Assembly: GCA_050290245.1 (NCBI GenBank) | Contig: JBNKHH010000048.1 | Coordinates: 1-13,043 of the forward strand | DNA: 13,043 nt | Origin: JBNKHH01 sp050290245 | Lineage (GTDB): Bacteria > Pseudomonadota > Alphaproteobacteria > Rhodobacterales > Rhodobacteraceae | Direction of reading: 5' to 3' | Shown: positions 6,433 through 13,043 of the stretch, piece by piece | How positions within the stretch are numbered: the stretch's first letter is position 1 | Layout: each line of letters starts with the position of its first letter | Translations under genes and position numbers: made by a program | Notes under the pieces: generated by a model | The model's input: only the letters and a program-made list of their open reading frames with translations | The model's database searches: none | What the model was told of the DNA's origin: nothing

Positions 6433-7437
6433 ATGACACGCATTCTCGTCGCCGGTGCGGGCCTGATCGGCAGCCGCCACGTCGCGCATCTGGCGGAACA
6501 TCCCACGCTGGAACTGGCGGGCATCGTCGACCCCTCGCCTGACCTGAGAAACCATCCTAAAGCGCCTGGATTTGCAGATATTTCAGAGGTCGACGTTCCC
6601 GCAGAAGGCATCGTCATCTCGACCCCGACCCAGTTCCACGAACCCCTGTTCCTCGAAGCCGCCAGACGTGGCTGGAGCGCCCTGGTCGAAAAGCCCATTG
6701 CCCACAGCCTCGAAGCCGCCGACCGTATGATCGCAGCGGCCAGCGATGCCGGCGTCCACATCCTGACAGGTCACCACAGGCGTTTTCACCCCCGTGTTCT
6801 CGGCCTGAAACAGGTGCTCGACAGCGGCGAAATCGGCTCGCCGGTGCTTGCCAACCTCATCTGGGCGGTCAAGAAACCCGACCCCTATTTCGAGGTCTCC
6901 TGGCGCCAGGGTCCCGAAGGCGCGCCCCTGCGTCTGAACGTCTGCCATGAAATCGACCTCCTGCGCTTTCTTTTTGGCGAGGTCACCGGCACCGCCGGCA
7001 TCGGCGTCAACCCCATCCGCAAGACGTCCCGCGTCGAGAGCGGTGGCGTCGTGATGGCCTTCGAAAGCGGCCTCACCGCCACCATCGCCTTTGCCGATAC
7101 CACGCCCTCGCCCTTTGGCTTCGAGCACGGTACCGGCGAAAACCCCAATATCGCCACCACGGGTCAGGATTCCTTCCGCGTGATCGGCACAAAGGGCACC
7201 GTCGAGTTTCCGTCCCTGCGCGTCTGGACCGGCGCCGAGGACTGGAGCGAGGCACCAGCGCCCCATTACAGCCCGGCCCCTGACGGCGTCCCGCTTGTCC
7301 AACAGCTTGAGCATTTCGCCGAGGTCTGCACCGGCAAGGCCCTTCCCCGGAACGACGGTGCCAGCGGACGGCGCACCCTTGAACTGACCCTTGAAATCGA
7401 GGCTTTGACCTTGCCGGATCAGGGCACCACCCCGTGA
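6433..7437 (+). CDS. Gfo/Idh/MocA-family NAD(P)-dependent oxidoreductase
   Basis: This 334-residue protein has an N-terminal Rossmann fold (VAGAGLIGSRH, residues 5-15) and the family nicotinamide-site motif EKP at residues 86-88 (LVEKPIAHS). In the C-terminal domain, CHEIDLLRFLFG places the conserved histidine at H172. The aspartate usually four residues earlier is replaced (L168, with N169 beside it), as in the INLIHDIDLLR-type subgroup. Members oxidise or reduce a hydroxyl of a sugar, inositol or sugar acid. A strong GGAGGG ribosome site precedes the ATG, 40 bases after the dehydratase stop. Its stop overlaps the GTG of the next gene (GTGA, 7434-7437). The published D-apiose dehydrogenase ApsD is also a Gfo/Idh protein, but nothing here shows that specificity. 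Confidence 0.85.
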   Translation: MTRILVAGAGLIGSRHVAHLAEHPTLELAGIVDPSPDLRNHPKAPGFADISEVDVPAEGIVISTPTQFHEPLFLEAARRGWSALVEKPIAHSLEAADRMIAAASDAGVHILTGHHRRFHPRVLGLKQVLDSGEIGSPVLANLIWAVKKPDPYFEVSWRQGPEGAPLRLNVCHEIDLLRFLFGEVTGTAGIGVNPIRKTSRVESGGVVMAFESGLTATIAFADTTPSPFGFEHGTGENPNIATTGQDSFRVIGTKGTVEFPSLRVWTGAEDWSEAPAPHYSPAPDGVPLVQQLEHFAEVCTGKALPRNDGASGRRTLELTLEIEALTLPDQGTTP

Positions 7438-8531
7438 AGATCGCCATCGTCGGACGCGGGCTGATTGGCAGCGCCGCTGCACGCCACCTTGCACAGGCGG
7501 GCCACCAGGTCACACTTGTCGGCCCGCCAGAACCACAGTCCGACTGGTCACAACATAATGGCGTCTTTTCAAGTCATTACGACGAAGGACGCATCACCCG
7601 CACAGGTGATCGCAACCCGTTCTATGCCCGGGTCGCCCGCGCCTCGATCGATCGCTACCGACAGATCGAACAGGATAGCGGCATCTCTTTCTATACGCCA
7701 TGCGGCGCCTTGATCGCGGGCCGCGCCGACTACATGGCCCAGGTCGCCGAAGCGCGCTTCGCTGCCGCGTCGGTTTATGATCGGCTGGGGTCTGACGGGC
7801 TCAAATCCCGATTTCCTTTTCTCTCATTTGCCCCCGACATCATCGGTGACCACGAACCCGAGGATGCAGGCTATATCAGTCCACGGGCGCTTCTGACCGC
7901 CCAACTGGCGCTGGCGCAAAAGGCTGGCGCGATCCTCGTGCCCCAGGAGGCCATAGCCGTTGAACCGGGCCTGGTCAGAACGGACGACCAGACCCTTGAC
8001 TGCGACGAGGTCATCGTCGCTGCGGGCGGCTGGACCGACGCCCTTCTGGGCCGCGCGCCGCGACACCAGGTCTATGCCCGCACCGTCGCGCTCCACGCCA
8101 TTCCGCCGGACGAGGCCCGCCGCCTCGCCACCCTGCCGTCCATCGTCCTGGAGACGCCCGATATCTACGTCCTGCCCGCAATCCGCTATCCCGATGGCCA
8201 GCTTTGGCTGAAGCTTGGCGGCGACCCGGTGGACCGCACCGTTCAGGGCCGTGACGAGATCAACGCATGGTTCCGCTCTGGTGGCGACGCCACGGTCGGC
8301 GACCACCTGACCCAGACCCTCGGGCAATTGATCCCCGGCCTGGCCTTTACCGACCGCCGCATCGCCCCTTGCGTGACGACATTCACCGACACCGGCCTGC
8401 CCGAGATCGAACGTCTCTCGACCGGCCTGACGATCGCCGCCGCCGGCAACGGTGCCGGCGCCAAATGCAGTGATGAACTTGGCCGCCTTGCCGGTGAAAT
8501 CGCCTGCGGAAGAAAGGAAAGCATTTCATGA
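7434..8531 (+). CDS. FAD-dependent oxidoreductase (DAO family), monomeric sarcosine oxidase-like
   Basis: This 365-residue flavoprotein starts at a GTG that overlaps the preceding stop. The FAD-binding motif IVGRGLIGSAAARHL lies at residues 4-18. A DAO-type second half follows, with VIVAAGGWTD near residue 195 and a C-terminal AAAGNGAGAKCS loop that closes over the flavin. C313, in PCVTTFTDTGLPEI, sits where monomeric sarcosine oxidase and N-methyltryptophan oxidase attach FAD covalently (C315 of sarcosine oxidase, in a CMYT-type motif). This suggests oxidation of a secondary amine, N-methyl or N-alkyl, with O2 as acceptor and release of an aldehyde or keto product plus H2O2. Simple deamination or hydroxyacid oxidation are alternatives. 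It does not fit a plain hexuronate pathway, and the amine substrate is unknown. Its stop overlaps the next ATG by 4 bases. Confidence 0.83.
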   Translation: MKIAIVGRGLIGSAAARHLAQAGHQVTLVGPPEPQSDWSQHNGVFSSHYDEGRITRTGDRNPFYARVARASIDRYRQIEQDSGISFYTPCGALIAGRADYMAQVAEARFAAASVYDRLGSDGLKSRFPFLSFAPDIIGDHEPEDAGYISPRALLTAQLALAQKAGAILVPQEAIAVEPGLVRTDDQTLDCDEVIVAAGGWTDALLGRAPRHQVYARTVALHAIPPDEARRLATLPSIVLETPDIYVLPAIRYPDGQLWLKLGGDPVDRTVQGRDEINAWFRSGGDATVGDHLTQTLGQLIPGLAFTDRRIAPCVTTFTDTGLPEIERLSTGLTIAAAGNGAGAKCSDELGRLAGEIACGRKESIS

Positions 8532-9406
8532 CACAAATCGGTTTTATCGGCCTCGGCCTCATGGGGTCGGCCATGGTGCAGCGCCTGCTCGACAAGGGCC
8601 ATACGCTCACAGTCCTCGGCAATCGCAACCGCACCGGAATCGAGGCCGCAACTGCGCGCGGCGCAACCGAGGCAGCCACGGCGCGCGAATTGGCCGAAAC
8701 CGCCGACATCGTCATGCTCTGCATGGGCACGTCCGACCACGTCGAAAGCCGGATGCGCGGCCCCGACGGGGTGATTGCGGGCCTGTCCGCGGGCAAGGTG
8801 GTGATCGACTTCGGCACCTCGCTTCCCGGCTCGACCATCGCCCTCGGCGCCGAAGTCGCCGCGAAAGGCGCCACCATGCTCGATGCCCCGCTCGGGCGCA
8901 CGCCCAGCCACGGCCGCGAGGGCAAGCTGAACGTCATGGGCGCGGGCGACAAGGCAACCTTCGAGCGCCTCCGCCCGGTCTTCGAAGACCTGGCCGAAAA
9001 CATCTTCCACCTGGGCGACCTCGGTGCGGGCCATACGATCAAGCTGCTCAACAACTTCTATGCCATGGCTTCGGTCCAGGCCCTGTCCGAGGCCTTTGCC
9101 GCCTGCGACGTCGCAGGCGTCTCGCGCGAGGCGCTCTATGATGTCCTCTCCGCAGGGCCGAACGGGTCGGGCATGATGGATTTCATCAAGGCCTATGCCG
9201 TCGATGGCGACCCCGAGAAACTGGCCTTTACCCTGTCCAATGCGCTCAAAGACGTCGGCTACTACGACCGGATGATCAGCGATTTCGGCAAGACCTCGAT
9301 CATGGCCAAGGGGCCGATCGCGGCCATCAGCCGCGCCGTCGAAGATGGCCACGGCACCGATCTCGTCCCCACGATGGTCGACAACTACCACCGCTGGTTC
9401 GACTAG
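8528..9406 (+). CDS. NAD(P)-dependent beta-hydroxyacid dehydrogenase (3-hydroxyisobutyrate dehydrogenase / GarR family)
   Basis: This 292-residue enzyme has the canonical N-terminal GFIGLGLMGSAM dinucleotide motif (residues 5-16). The substrate-binding signature is DAPLGRTPSHGREGKL near residue 120, where family members usually have DAPVSGG. The catalytic lysine is K172 in GAGHTIKLLNNF. Family members reversibly oxidise 3-hydroxyacids such as 3-hydroxyisobutyrate, tartronate semialdehyde/glycerate (GarR) or L-threonate-like acids. Together with a UxaA/GarD-type dehydratase, a GarR-like role in the galactarate route is possible. That route also needs an aldolase (GarL), which is not in the window. 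The ATG lies within the preceding stop (ATGA, 8528-8531), with AAGGAAAG upstream as ribosome site. The altered substrate loop suggests a substrate other than 3-hydroxyisobutyrate. Confidence 0.85.
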   Translation: MTQIGFIGLGLMGSAMVQRLLDKGHTLTVLGNRNRTGIEAATARGATEAATARELAETADIVMLCMGTSDHVESRMRGPDGVIAGLSAGKVVIDFGTSLPGSTIALGAEVAAKGATMLDAPLGRTPSHGREGKLNVMGAGDKATFERLRPVFEDLAENIFHLGDLGAGHTIKLLNNFYAMASVQALSEAFAACDVAGVSREALYDVLSAGPNGSGMMDFIKAYAVDGDPEKLAFTLSNALKDVGYYDRMISDFGKTSIMAKGPIAAISRAVEDGHGTDLVPTMVDNYHRWFD

Positions 9407-9407
9407 G

Positions 9408-10295
9408 ATGACAACCACGCCCGCCAGCCTGATCGATCAACGCGCCGGCCTCGGCATCGGAATGATGCTGGTCGCCTGGGCGTTCTTCGCAACGACCGAC
9501 ACCTCGGTCAAATGGCTCGTGCTGGCGGGCATCCCGGCGATGCAACTGGCTTTCATGCGCTATGCGGTATCGCTTGTCTTGTCCCTTGCAAACGGGGCGG
9601 TGCGCGGCGAGATGTATCAAACCCTGCCGCGCCGCGACGTCGTGCTGTTGGTGGTGCGCGGATTGCTCCTGGCCGTAGCGACGCTTTTGAACTTCATCGC
9701 TCTGAATTACCTGCCGTTGTCGGTCACCTCGGCGATCATGAACTCCTCGCCCATCATCGTTGCCGTGCTCGCGGTTCCGCTCTTGGGCGAACGTGTCGGG
9801 CCCTGGCGCATCGCCGCCGTGCTGGTCGGCTTTATCGGAGTCCTTGTCGTCATCCGCCCCTTCGGCGCCCAATTCCATTGGGCCACGCTCCTGATCCTGT
9901 CCAATGCCACCGGCCTCGCCTTCTTTTCGATCCTGACCCGCAAACTGTCGGGCCACGTCACCCCTCAGACGATGCAGATCGTCATGGGCGTCGTCGGCAC
10001 GGTCCTTCTGTTGCCGGGGGCCTGGGTCACCTGGGTGTCGCCCGATACGGCCATGGACTGGGCGATCCTGATCGGCGTCGGCCTCTGGGCCTGGATCGGA
10101 CACGAGATCTTTTCCCGCGCCCATCAGCACGCCGAAGCGAATCTACTGATGCCCTTTAGCTACTCCTTCATCCTGTACCTGACCGTTTCGGGCTACTTGG
10201 TTTTCGGCACCGTTCCCGATAGCTGGACCCTGATCGGCGCGGCGACCATCGTGATCTCGGGCCTTGTCATCTGGTGGAGGGAGTCCCTGCCATGA
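9408..10295 (+). CDS. EamA-family (DMT superfamily) membrane transporter
   Basis: This 295-residue integral membrane protein has about ten predicted transmembrane helices arranged as two EamA repeats, roughly residues 15-145 and 155-290. The first helix begins at GMMLVAWAFFATTDTSVKW. The repeats carry the conserved proline- and glycine-rich segments typical of the family (LNFIALNYLPLSVTSAIMNSSPIIVAVLAVPLLGE at the end of repeat one). EamA proteins export or import small metabolites such as amino acids, sugars or nucleosides. The ATG at 9408 is preferred over an in-frame start at 9345, because it lies one base after the stop of the upstream gene and the extra residues would be polar overlap. 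Its stop overlaps the KDG kinase start (ATGA, 10292-10295). It is the only transporter in the window, and its direction and cargo are unknown. Confidence 0.88.
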   Translation: MTTTPASLIDQRAGLGIGMMLVAWAFFATTDTSVKWLVLAGIPAMQLAFMRYAVSLVLSLANGAVRGEMYQTLPRRDVVLLVVRGLLLAVATLLNFIALNYLPLSVTSAIMNSSPIIVAVLAVPLLGERVGPWRIAAVLVGFIGVLVVIRPFGAQFHWATLLILSNATGLAFFSILTRKLSGHVTPQTMQIVMGVVGTVLLLPGAWVTWVSPDTAMDWAILIGVGLWAWIGHEIFSRAHQHAEANLLMPFSYSFILYLTVSGYLVFGTVPDSWTLIGAATIVISGLVIWWRESLP

Positions 10296-11194
10296 TCAAG
10301 AACATCCTCTGTCTCGGCGAGGTCATGATCGAACTGTCGCTGGACCCGTCCGATCCGGAAAAAGCGGCTATTGGTGTCGCGGGCGACACGTTCAACACCG
10401 CGATCTACCTGAAACGGCAGGCGCCGGAGCTATCTGTCGCCTATGGCACCAAGCTCGGGGGCGACCGGTTTTCCCGGATGATCCTCGACAAGATGGCGGA
10501 GGAAGACCTCGCCACCGATGCCGTCGCCTTCAGCGATGACCGCCTGCCTGGCCTCTATGCCATCTCGACTGACGAACACGGCGAGCGGTCGTTTTCCTAC
10601 TGGCGCGACAACGCTGCCTACCGCACCCTCTTCCAGCCTCCGGCGCTCGACCTCGCCTCACTGCTTGACTTCGACGTGATCTATTATTCGGCCATCTCGA
10701 TCGCCGTCCTGCCACCAGAAGATCGCGCACGCTTCATCGGATGGCTGAACGACTACCGCGCCGACGGCGGCACGGTCGCATTCGATTCGAACTACCGCCC
10801 TCGCCTCTGGCCTGACCGCGAAACCGCCCAGGCCGCGACCCGGCAGGCCTGGCAGGTTTGCGACATCGCACTTCCCAGCGTCGACGACGAAATGGCGCTT
10901 TTCGGAGACAGCGACGAAGACGCGGTGCTGGCCCGCCTGAACGGATGGGGCGCAACTTTCGGCGCGCTGAAATGCGGTGCCAAAGGACCACGCCCCCTGG
11001 ACGGAGGCCCCGCGCCCGCAGTCAAGCCAGTCGACCGCGTCGTCGACAGCACGGCCGCAGGAGACAGTTTCAACGCCGGATACCTTGCCGCCATTCTCGG
11101 CGCAGCATCACAAACCGACGCCCTTGCCGCAGGCCATGCGCTCGCGTCAAAAGTCGTACAACACCGGGGCGCCATTCTGCCCCGCGACATGTAA
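10292..11194 (+). CDS. kdgK: PfkB-family sugar kinase, probable 2-keto-3-deoxygluconate kinase
   Basis: This 300-residue ribokinase-family protein most resembles KdgK, which phosphorylates KDG with ATP to KDPG. The N-terminus has LGEVMIELS, then GVAGDTFNTAIYLKRQ (about residues 29-44), which places the sugar-binding GDTFN segment. YWRDNAAYR near residue 103 is a typical KdgK substrate contact region. The PfkB C-terminal signature is DSTAAGDSFNAG, with catalytic base D258. The ATG at 10292 has GGAGGGAG 8 bases upstream; an in-frame GTG at 10274 would lie before that site and is rejected. The upstream dehydratase could supply KDG. A KDPG aldolase is expected next in the pathway but is not in this window. 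Confidence 0.86.
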   Translation: MIKNILCLGEVMIELSLDPSDPEKAAIGVAGDTFNTAIYLKRQAPELSVAYGTKLGGDRFSRMILDKMAEEDLATDAVAFSDDRLPGLYAISTDEHGERSFSYWRDNAAYRTLFQPPALDLASLLDFDVIYYSAISIAVLPPEDRARFIGWLNDYRADGGTVAFDSNYRPRLWPDRETAQAATRQAWQVCDIALPSVDDEMALFGDSDEDAVLARLNGWGATFGALKCGAKGPRPLDGGPAPAVKPVDRVVDSTAAGDSFNAGYLAAILGAASQTDALAAGHALASKVVQHRGAILPRDM

Positions 11195-11203
11195 GGACAC
11201 GAC

Positions 11204-11947
11204 ATGAACCAATACGACCTGAACGACAGAGTGGCGGTGATCACCGGCGGCGCGCTCGGCATCGGACGAGCGGTTGCCCACCGGCTGGCAGGCTCCGGCG
11301 CCCAGATCGCCATCTGGGACCTCGACGACGACAAGGCCGCGCACACGGCCAGGGAAATCCCCGGCGCCCGCGCCTTCACCTGCAACGTCGCCGACTGGGA
11401 CTCGGTGGCCGCCGCCCGAGACGCCACCGTCGAACATTTCGGCAAGATCGACATCCTCGTGAACTCCGCCGGCATCGCGGGCAATGTCGCCCTGGTCGAA
11501 GACATCGACGGTGCCATGTGGGACCAGATCATGGCCGTGAACCTGACCGGCACCTTCAACACCAACAAGGCCGTCATCACCGGCATGAAGGACCAGAACT
11601 ACGGCCGCATCGTCAACATCGCCTCGGTCGCAGGCAAGGAAGGCAACCCAAAGGCCAGCCACTATGCCGCCTCCAAGGCCGGCGTGATCGGCTTCACCAA
11701 AGCCCTTGGCAAAGAGGTCGCGACCCAGAACATCGCCGTGAACTGCGTCACCCCCGCCGCCGCCAACACCCCGATTCTCGAACAGCTGACCGAGGAATTC
11801 ATCGCTTTCATGCTCTCGAAAATCCCGCGCGGCCGTTTCGTCGAGGTCGAGGAAATCGCCAACATGGTCGCCTGGCTCTGCTCCGAGGAATGCTCGTTCA
11901 CCACGGCCTCCGTCTTTGACATCTCCGGCGGCCGCGCCACCTACTAA
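11204..11947 (+). CDS. Short-chain dehydrogenase/reductase (SDR), classical family
   Basis: This 247-residue enzyme has the full classical SDR set. TGGALGIG lies at residues 14-21 for cofactor binding, and D41 after the second strand (IWDLDD) favours NAD(H). NSAG lies near residue 88. The catalytic residues are S141, Y154 and K158 (YAASK). It most resembles SDRs annotated as 3-oxoacyl-ACP reductase or as 2-keto-3-deoxy-sugar-acid dehydrogenases, for example the 2-keto-3-deoxy-L-fuconate type. The latter would suit this cluster, but the substrate is not readable from the sequence. It follows the kinase by 9 bases. The kinase stop TAA is part of its TAAGGA ribosome site, 6 bases before the ATG. 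Confidence 0.87.
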   Translation: MNQYDLNDRVAVITGGALGIGRAVAHRLAGSGAQIAIWDLDDDKAAHTAREIPGARAFTCNVADWDSVAAARDATVEHFGKIDILVNSAGIAGNVALVEDIDGAMWDQIMAVNLTGTFNTNKAVITGMKDQNYGRIVNIASVAGKEGNPKASHYAASKAGVIGFTKALGKEVATQNIAVNCVTPAAANTPILEQLTEEFIAFMLSKIPRGRFVEVEEIANMVAWLCSEECSFTTASVFDISGGRATY

Positions 11948-11958
11948 GGACACCCGAC

Positions 11959-13043
11959 ATGCTCCACACCATCCCCGGCTTTGACCGTATCGGCGAAGAA
12001 AACGCCTTCGCCGTCCTCGCCCGCGCCGGCGCACTCGCCGCGCAGGGCAAGGACGTCATCAACCTCGGCATCGGCCAGCCCGATTTCCCGACGCCCGAAA
12101 ACATCGCCGAAGCCGCCATCAGGGCGATCCGCGACGGCCACCACGGCTACACCCCCGCCACCGGCATCCCCGAGTTGCGCGAGGCCGTCGCGGCCGATCT
12201 CGACCGCCGCTTTGGCGCGACCGTCTCACCAGACAGCGTGCTGATCGTCCCCGGCGGCAAGGTCACCATGTTCACGGCCATCCTCATGTTCGGCGAACCG
12301 GGCGCCGAGATCCTCTACCCCGACCCCGGCTTCCCGATCTACCGCTCGATGATCGAGTTCACCGGCGCGACGCCGATCCCGATCCCGATCCGCGAGGAAA
12401 ACGGATTCGCCTTCTCGGCCGAGGAAACCCTCGCGCTGATCACCGACAAGACCCGACTGATCATCGTCAATTCCCCTGCCAACCCCTGCGGCGGCGTCAC
12501 CCCCAAGGCCGAAGTCGACAAGCTGATCGCCGGACTGGCCGACTGGCCCGACGTCGCGATCATGTCCGATGAAATCTACGACCAGCTTCTCTATGACGGC
12601 GAACAGCACGTCACGCTCCTCGACTACCCCGAGATCCGCAACCGTCTGATCCTCCTCAATGGCTGGTCCAAGACCTATGCCATGACCGGCTGGCGCCTCG
12701 GCTACTCGGTCTGGCCCGACAAGCTCTACGAAAACGCGCGGAAACTCGCCGTCAATGCCTGGTCCTGCGTCAATGCCCCCGCGCAATGGGCCGCGCTCGA
12801 AGCTCTGAACGGCCCGCAAGACGCCGTCGCCGCCATGTGCGCCGAGTTCGACGCCCGCCGCAAACTGGTCGTCGACCTCCTGAACGACATCGAGGGCGTC
12901 TCCTGCATCACGCCGAAAGGTGCCTTCTACGCCTTCCCCAACATCACCGGCACGGGACGCAAGGCCAAGCAACTCGCCTCTGACCTCCTCGAAGGCCCCG
13001 GCGTCGCAACCATCGGCGGCCCCGATTTCGGCATCCTGGGCGA
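11959..13043 (+). CDS. Class I (fold type I) PLP-dependent aminotransferase, partial at right edge
   Basis: The frame is open from ATG 11959 to the right edge, giving 361 residues of a protein probably near 390. It shows the aspartate/aromatic aminotransferase subgroup motifs in order: NLGIGQPDFPTP (about 35), YTPATGIPELR, NSPANPCGG (about 172), SDEIYDQLLYD and the Schiff-base lysine K238 in GWSKTYAMTGWRLGY. The C-terminal carboxylate-binding arginine is beyond the window, so completeness cannot be judged. It transfers amino groups between an amino acid and a 2-oxo acid; 2-oxoglutarate would be the usual acceptor. An AAGGA overlapping the upstream TAA stop lies 8 bases before the ATG, in the same layout as the SDR gene. 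The cluster position suggests it handles an amino group released or present on the catabolic substrate, but a housekeeping role is possible. Confidence 0.88.
   Translation, partial: MLHTIPGFDRIGEENAFAVLARAGALAAQGKDVINLGIGQPDFPTPENIAEAAIRAIRDGHHGYTPATGIPELREAVAADLDRRFGATVSPDSVLIVPGGKVTMFTAILMFGEPGAEILYPDPGFPIYRSMIEFTGATPIPIPIREENGFAFSAEETLALITDKTRLIIVNSPANPCGGVTPKAEVDKLIAGLADWPDVAIMSDEIYDQLLYDGEQHVTLLDYPEIRNRLILLNGWSKTYAMTGWRLGYSVWPDKLYENARKLAVNAWSCVNAPAQWAALEALNGPQDAVAAMCAEFDARRKLVVDLLNDIEGVSCITPKGAFYAFPNITGTGRKAKQLASDLLEGPGVATIGGPDFGILG

Noticed and set aside
8243..9418. 391-codon minus-strand open frame
   Set aside because: Antisense to the flavoprotein end and the beta-hydroxyacid dehydrogenase, with no recognisable domain.
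12371..12392. Short tandem GATCCC-like microrepeat
   Set aside because: It encodes Pro-Ile-Pro-Ile in the aminotransferase and is too short to be more than coding coincidence.
12226..12972. 248-codon minus-strand open frame
   Set aside because: Antisense to the aminotransferase, whose motifs and PLP lysine are clear.

Overview
This GC-rich window has dense, mostly overlapping genes and the codon style of a Rhodobacteraceae-like alphaproteobacterium. The lineage is inferred from composition and protein style, not from a marker gene. No rRNA, tRNA, CRISPR array, phage gene or insertion sequence is visible. Everything recognisable is carbohydrate or sugar-acid catabolism arranged around one divergent control region at about 3.6-3.76 kb.

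The left arm (1-3606, minus strand) is read leftward as regulator, RuBisCO-like protein, acid-sugar kinase and NAD-dependent oxidoisomerase. The first three genes are joined by 4-base ATGA stop/start overlaps. The last gene starts 14 bases after the kinase and runs off the left edge. An FCD-type GntR regulator, a form IV RuBisCO-like protein, a DUF1537 kinase and an ApnO-like dehydrogenase together match the known phosphorylating branch of D-apionate catabolism: ApnO makes 3-oxo-isoapionate, OiaK phosphorylates it, and OiaX or OiaT cleaves or decarboxylates the product.

The right arm (3762 to the right edge, plus strand) holds nine genes: a PhyH-type Fe(II)/2-oxoglutarate dioxygenase, an altronate/galactarate-type dehydratase with an N-terminal SAF domain, a Gfo/Idh/MocA oxidoreductase, a sarcosine-oxidase-like flavoprotein, a beta-hydroxyacid dehydrogenase, an EamA transporter, a 2-keto-3-deoxygluconate (KDG) kinase, a short-chain dehydrogenase and a class I aminotransferase cut by the right edge. 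Genes three to nine are tightly packed. The only sizeable gap (4695-4880) lies between the dioxygenase and the dehydratase.

The dehydratase and KDG kinase form a recognisable hexonate to KDG to KDPG core. The dioxygenase, amine-oxidase-type flavoprotein and aminotransferase do not belong to any sugar-acid pathway I recognise. They suggest that the right arm processes a modified substrate, perhaps N-alkylated, aminated or methylated, before it enters the KDG route. This is the best candidate for an undescribed system here. Because the apionate arm shares its control region, a natural source containing both apiose and uronic acids, such as apiogalacturonan or rhamnogalacturonan II, is an attractive but unproven idea.
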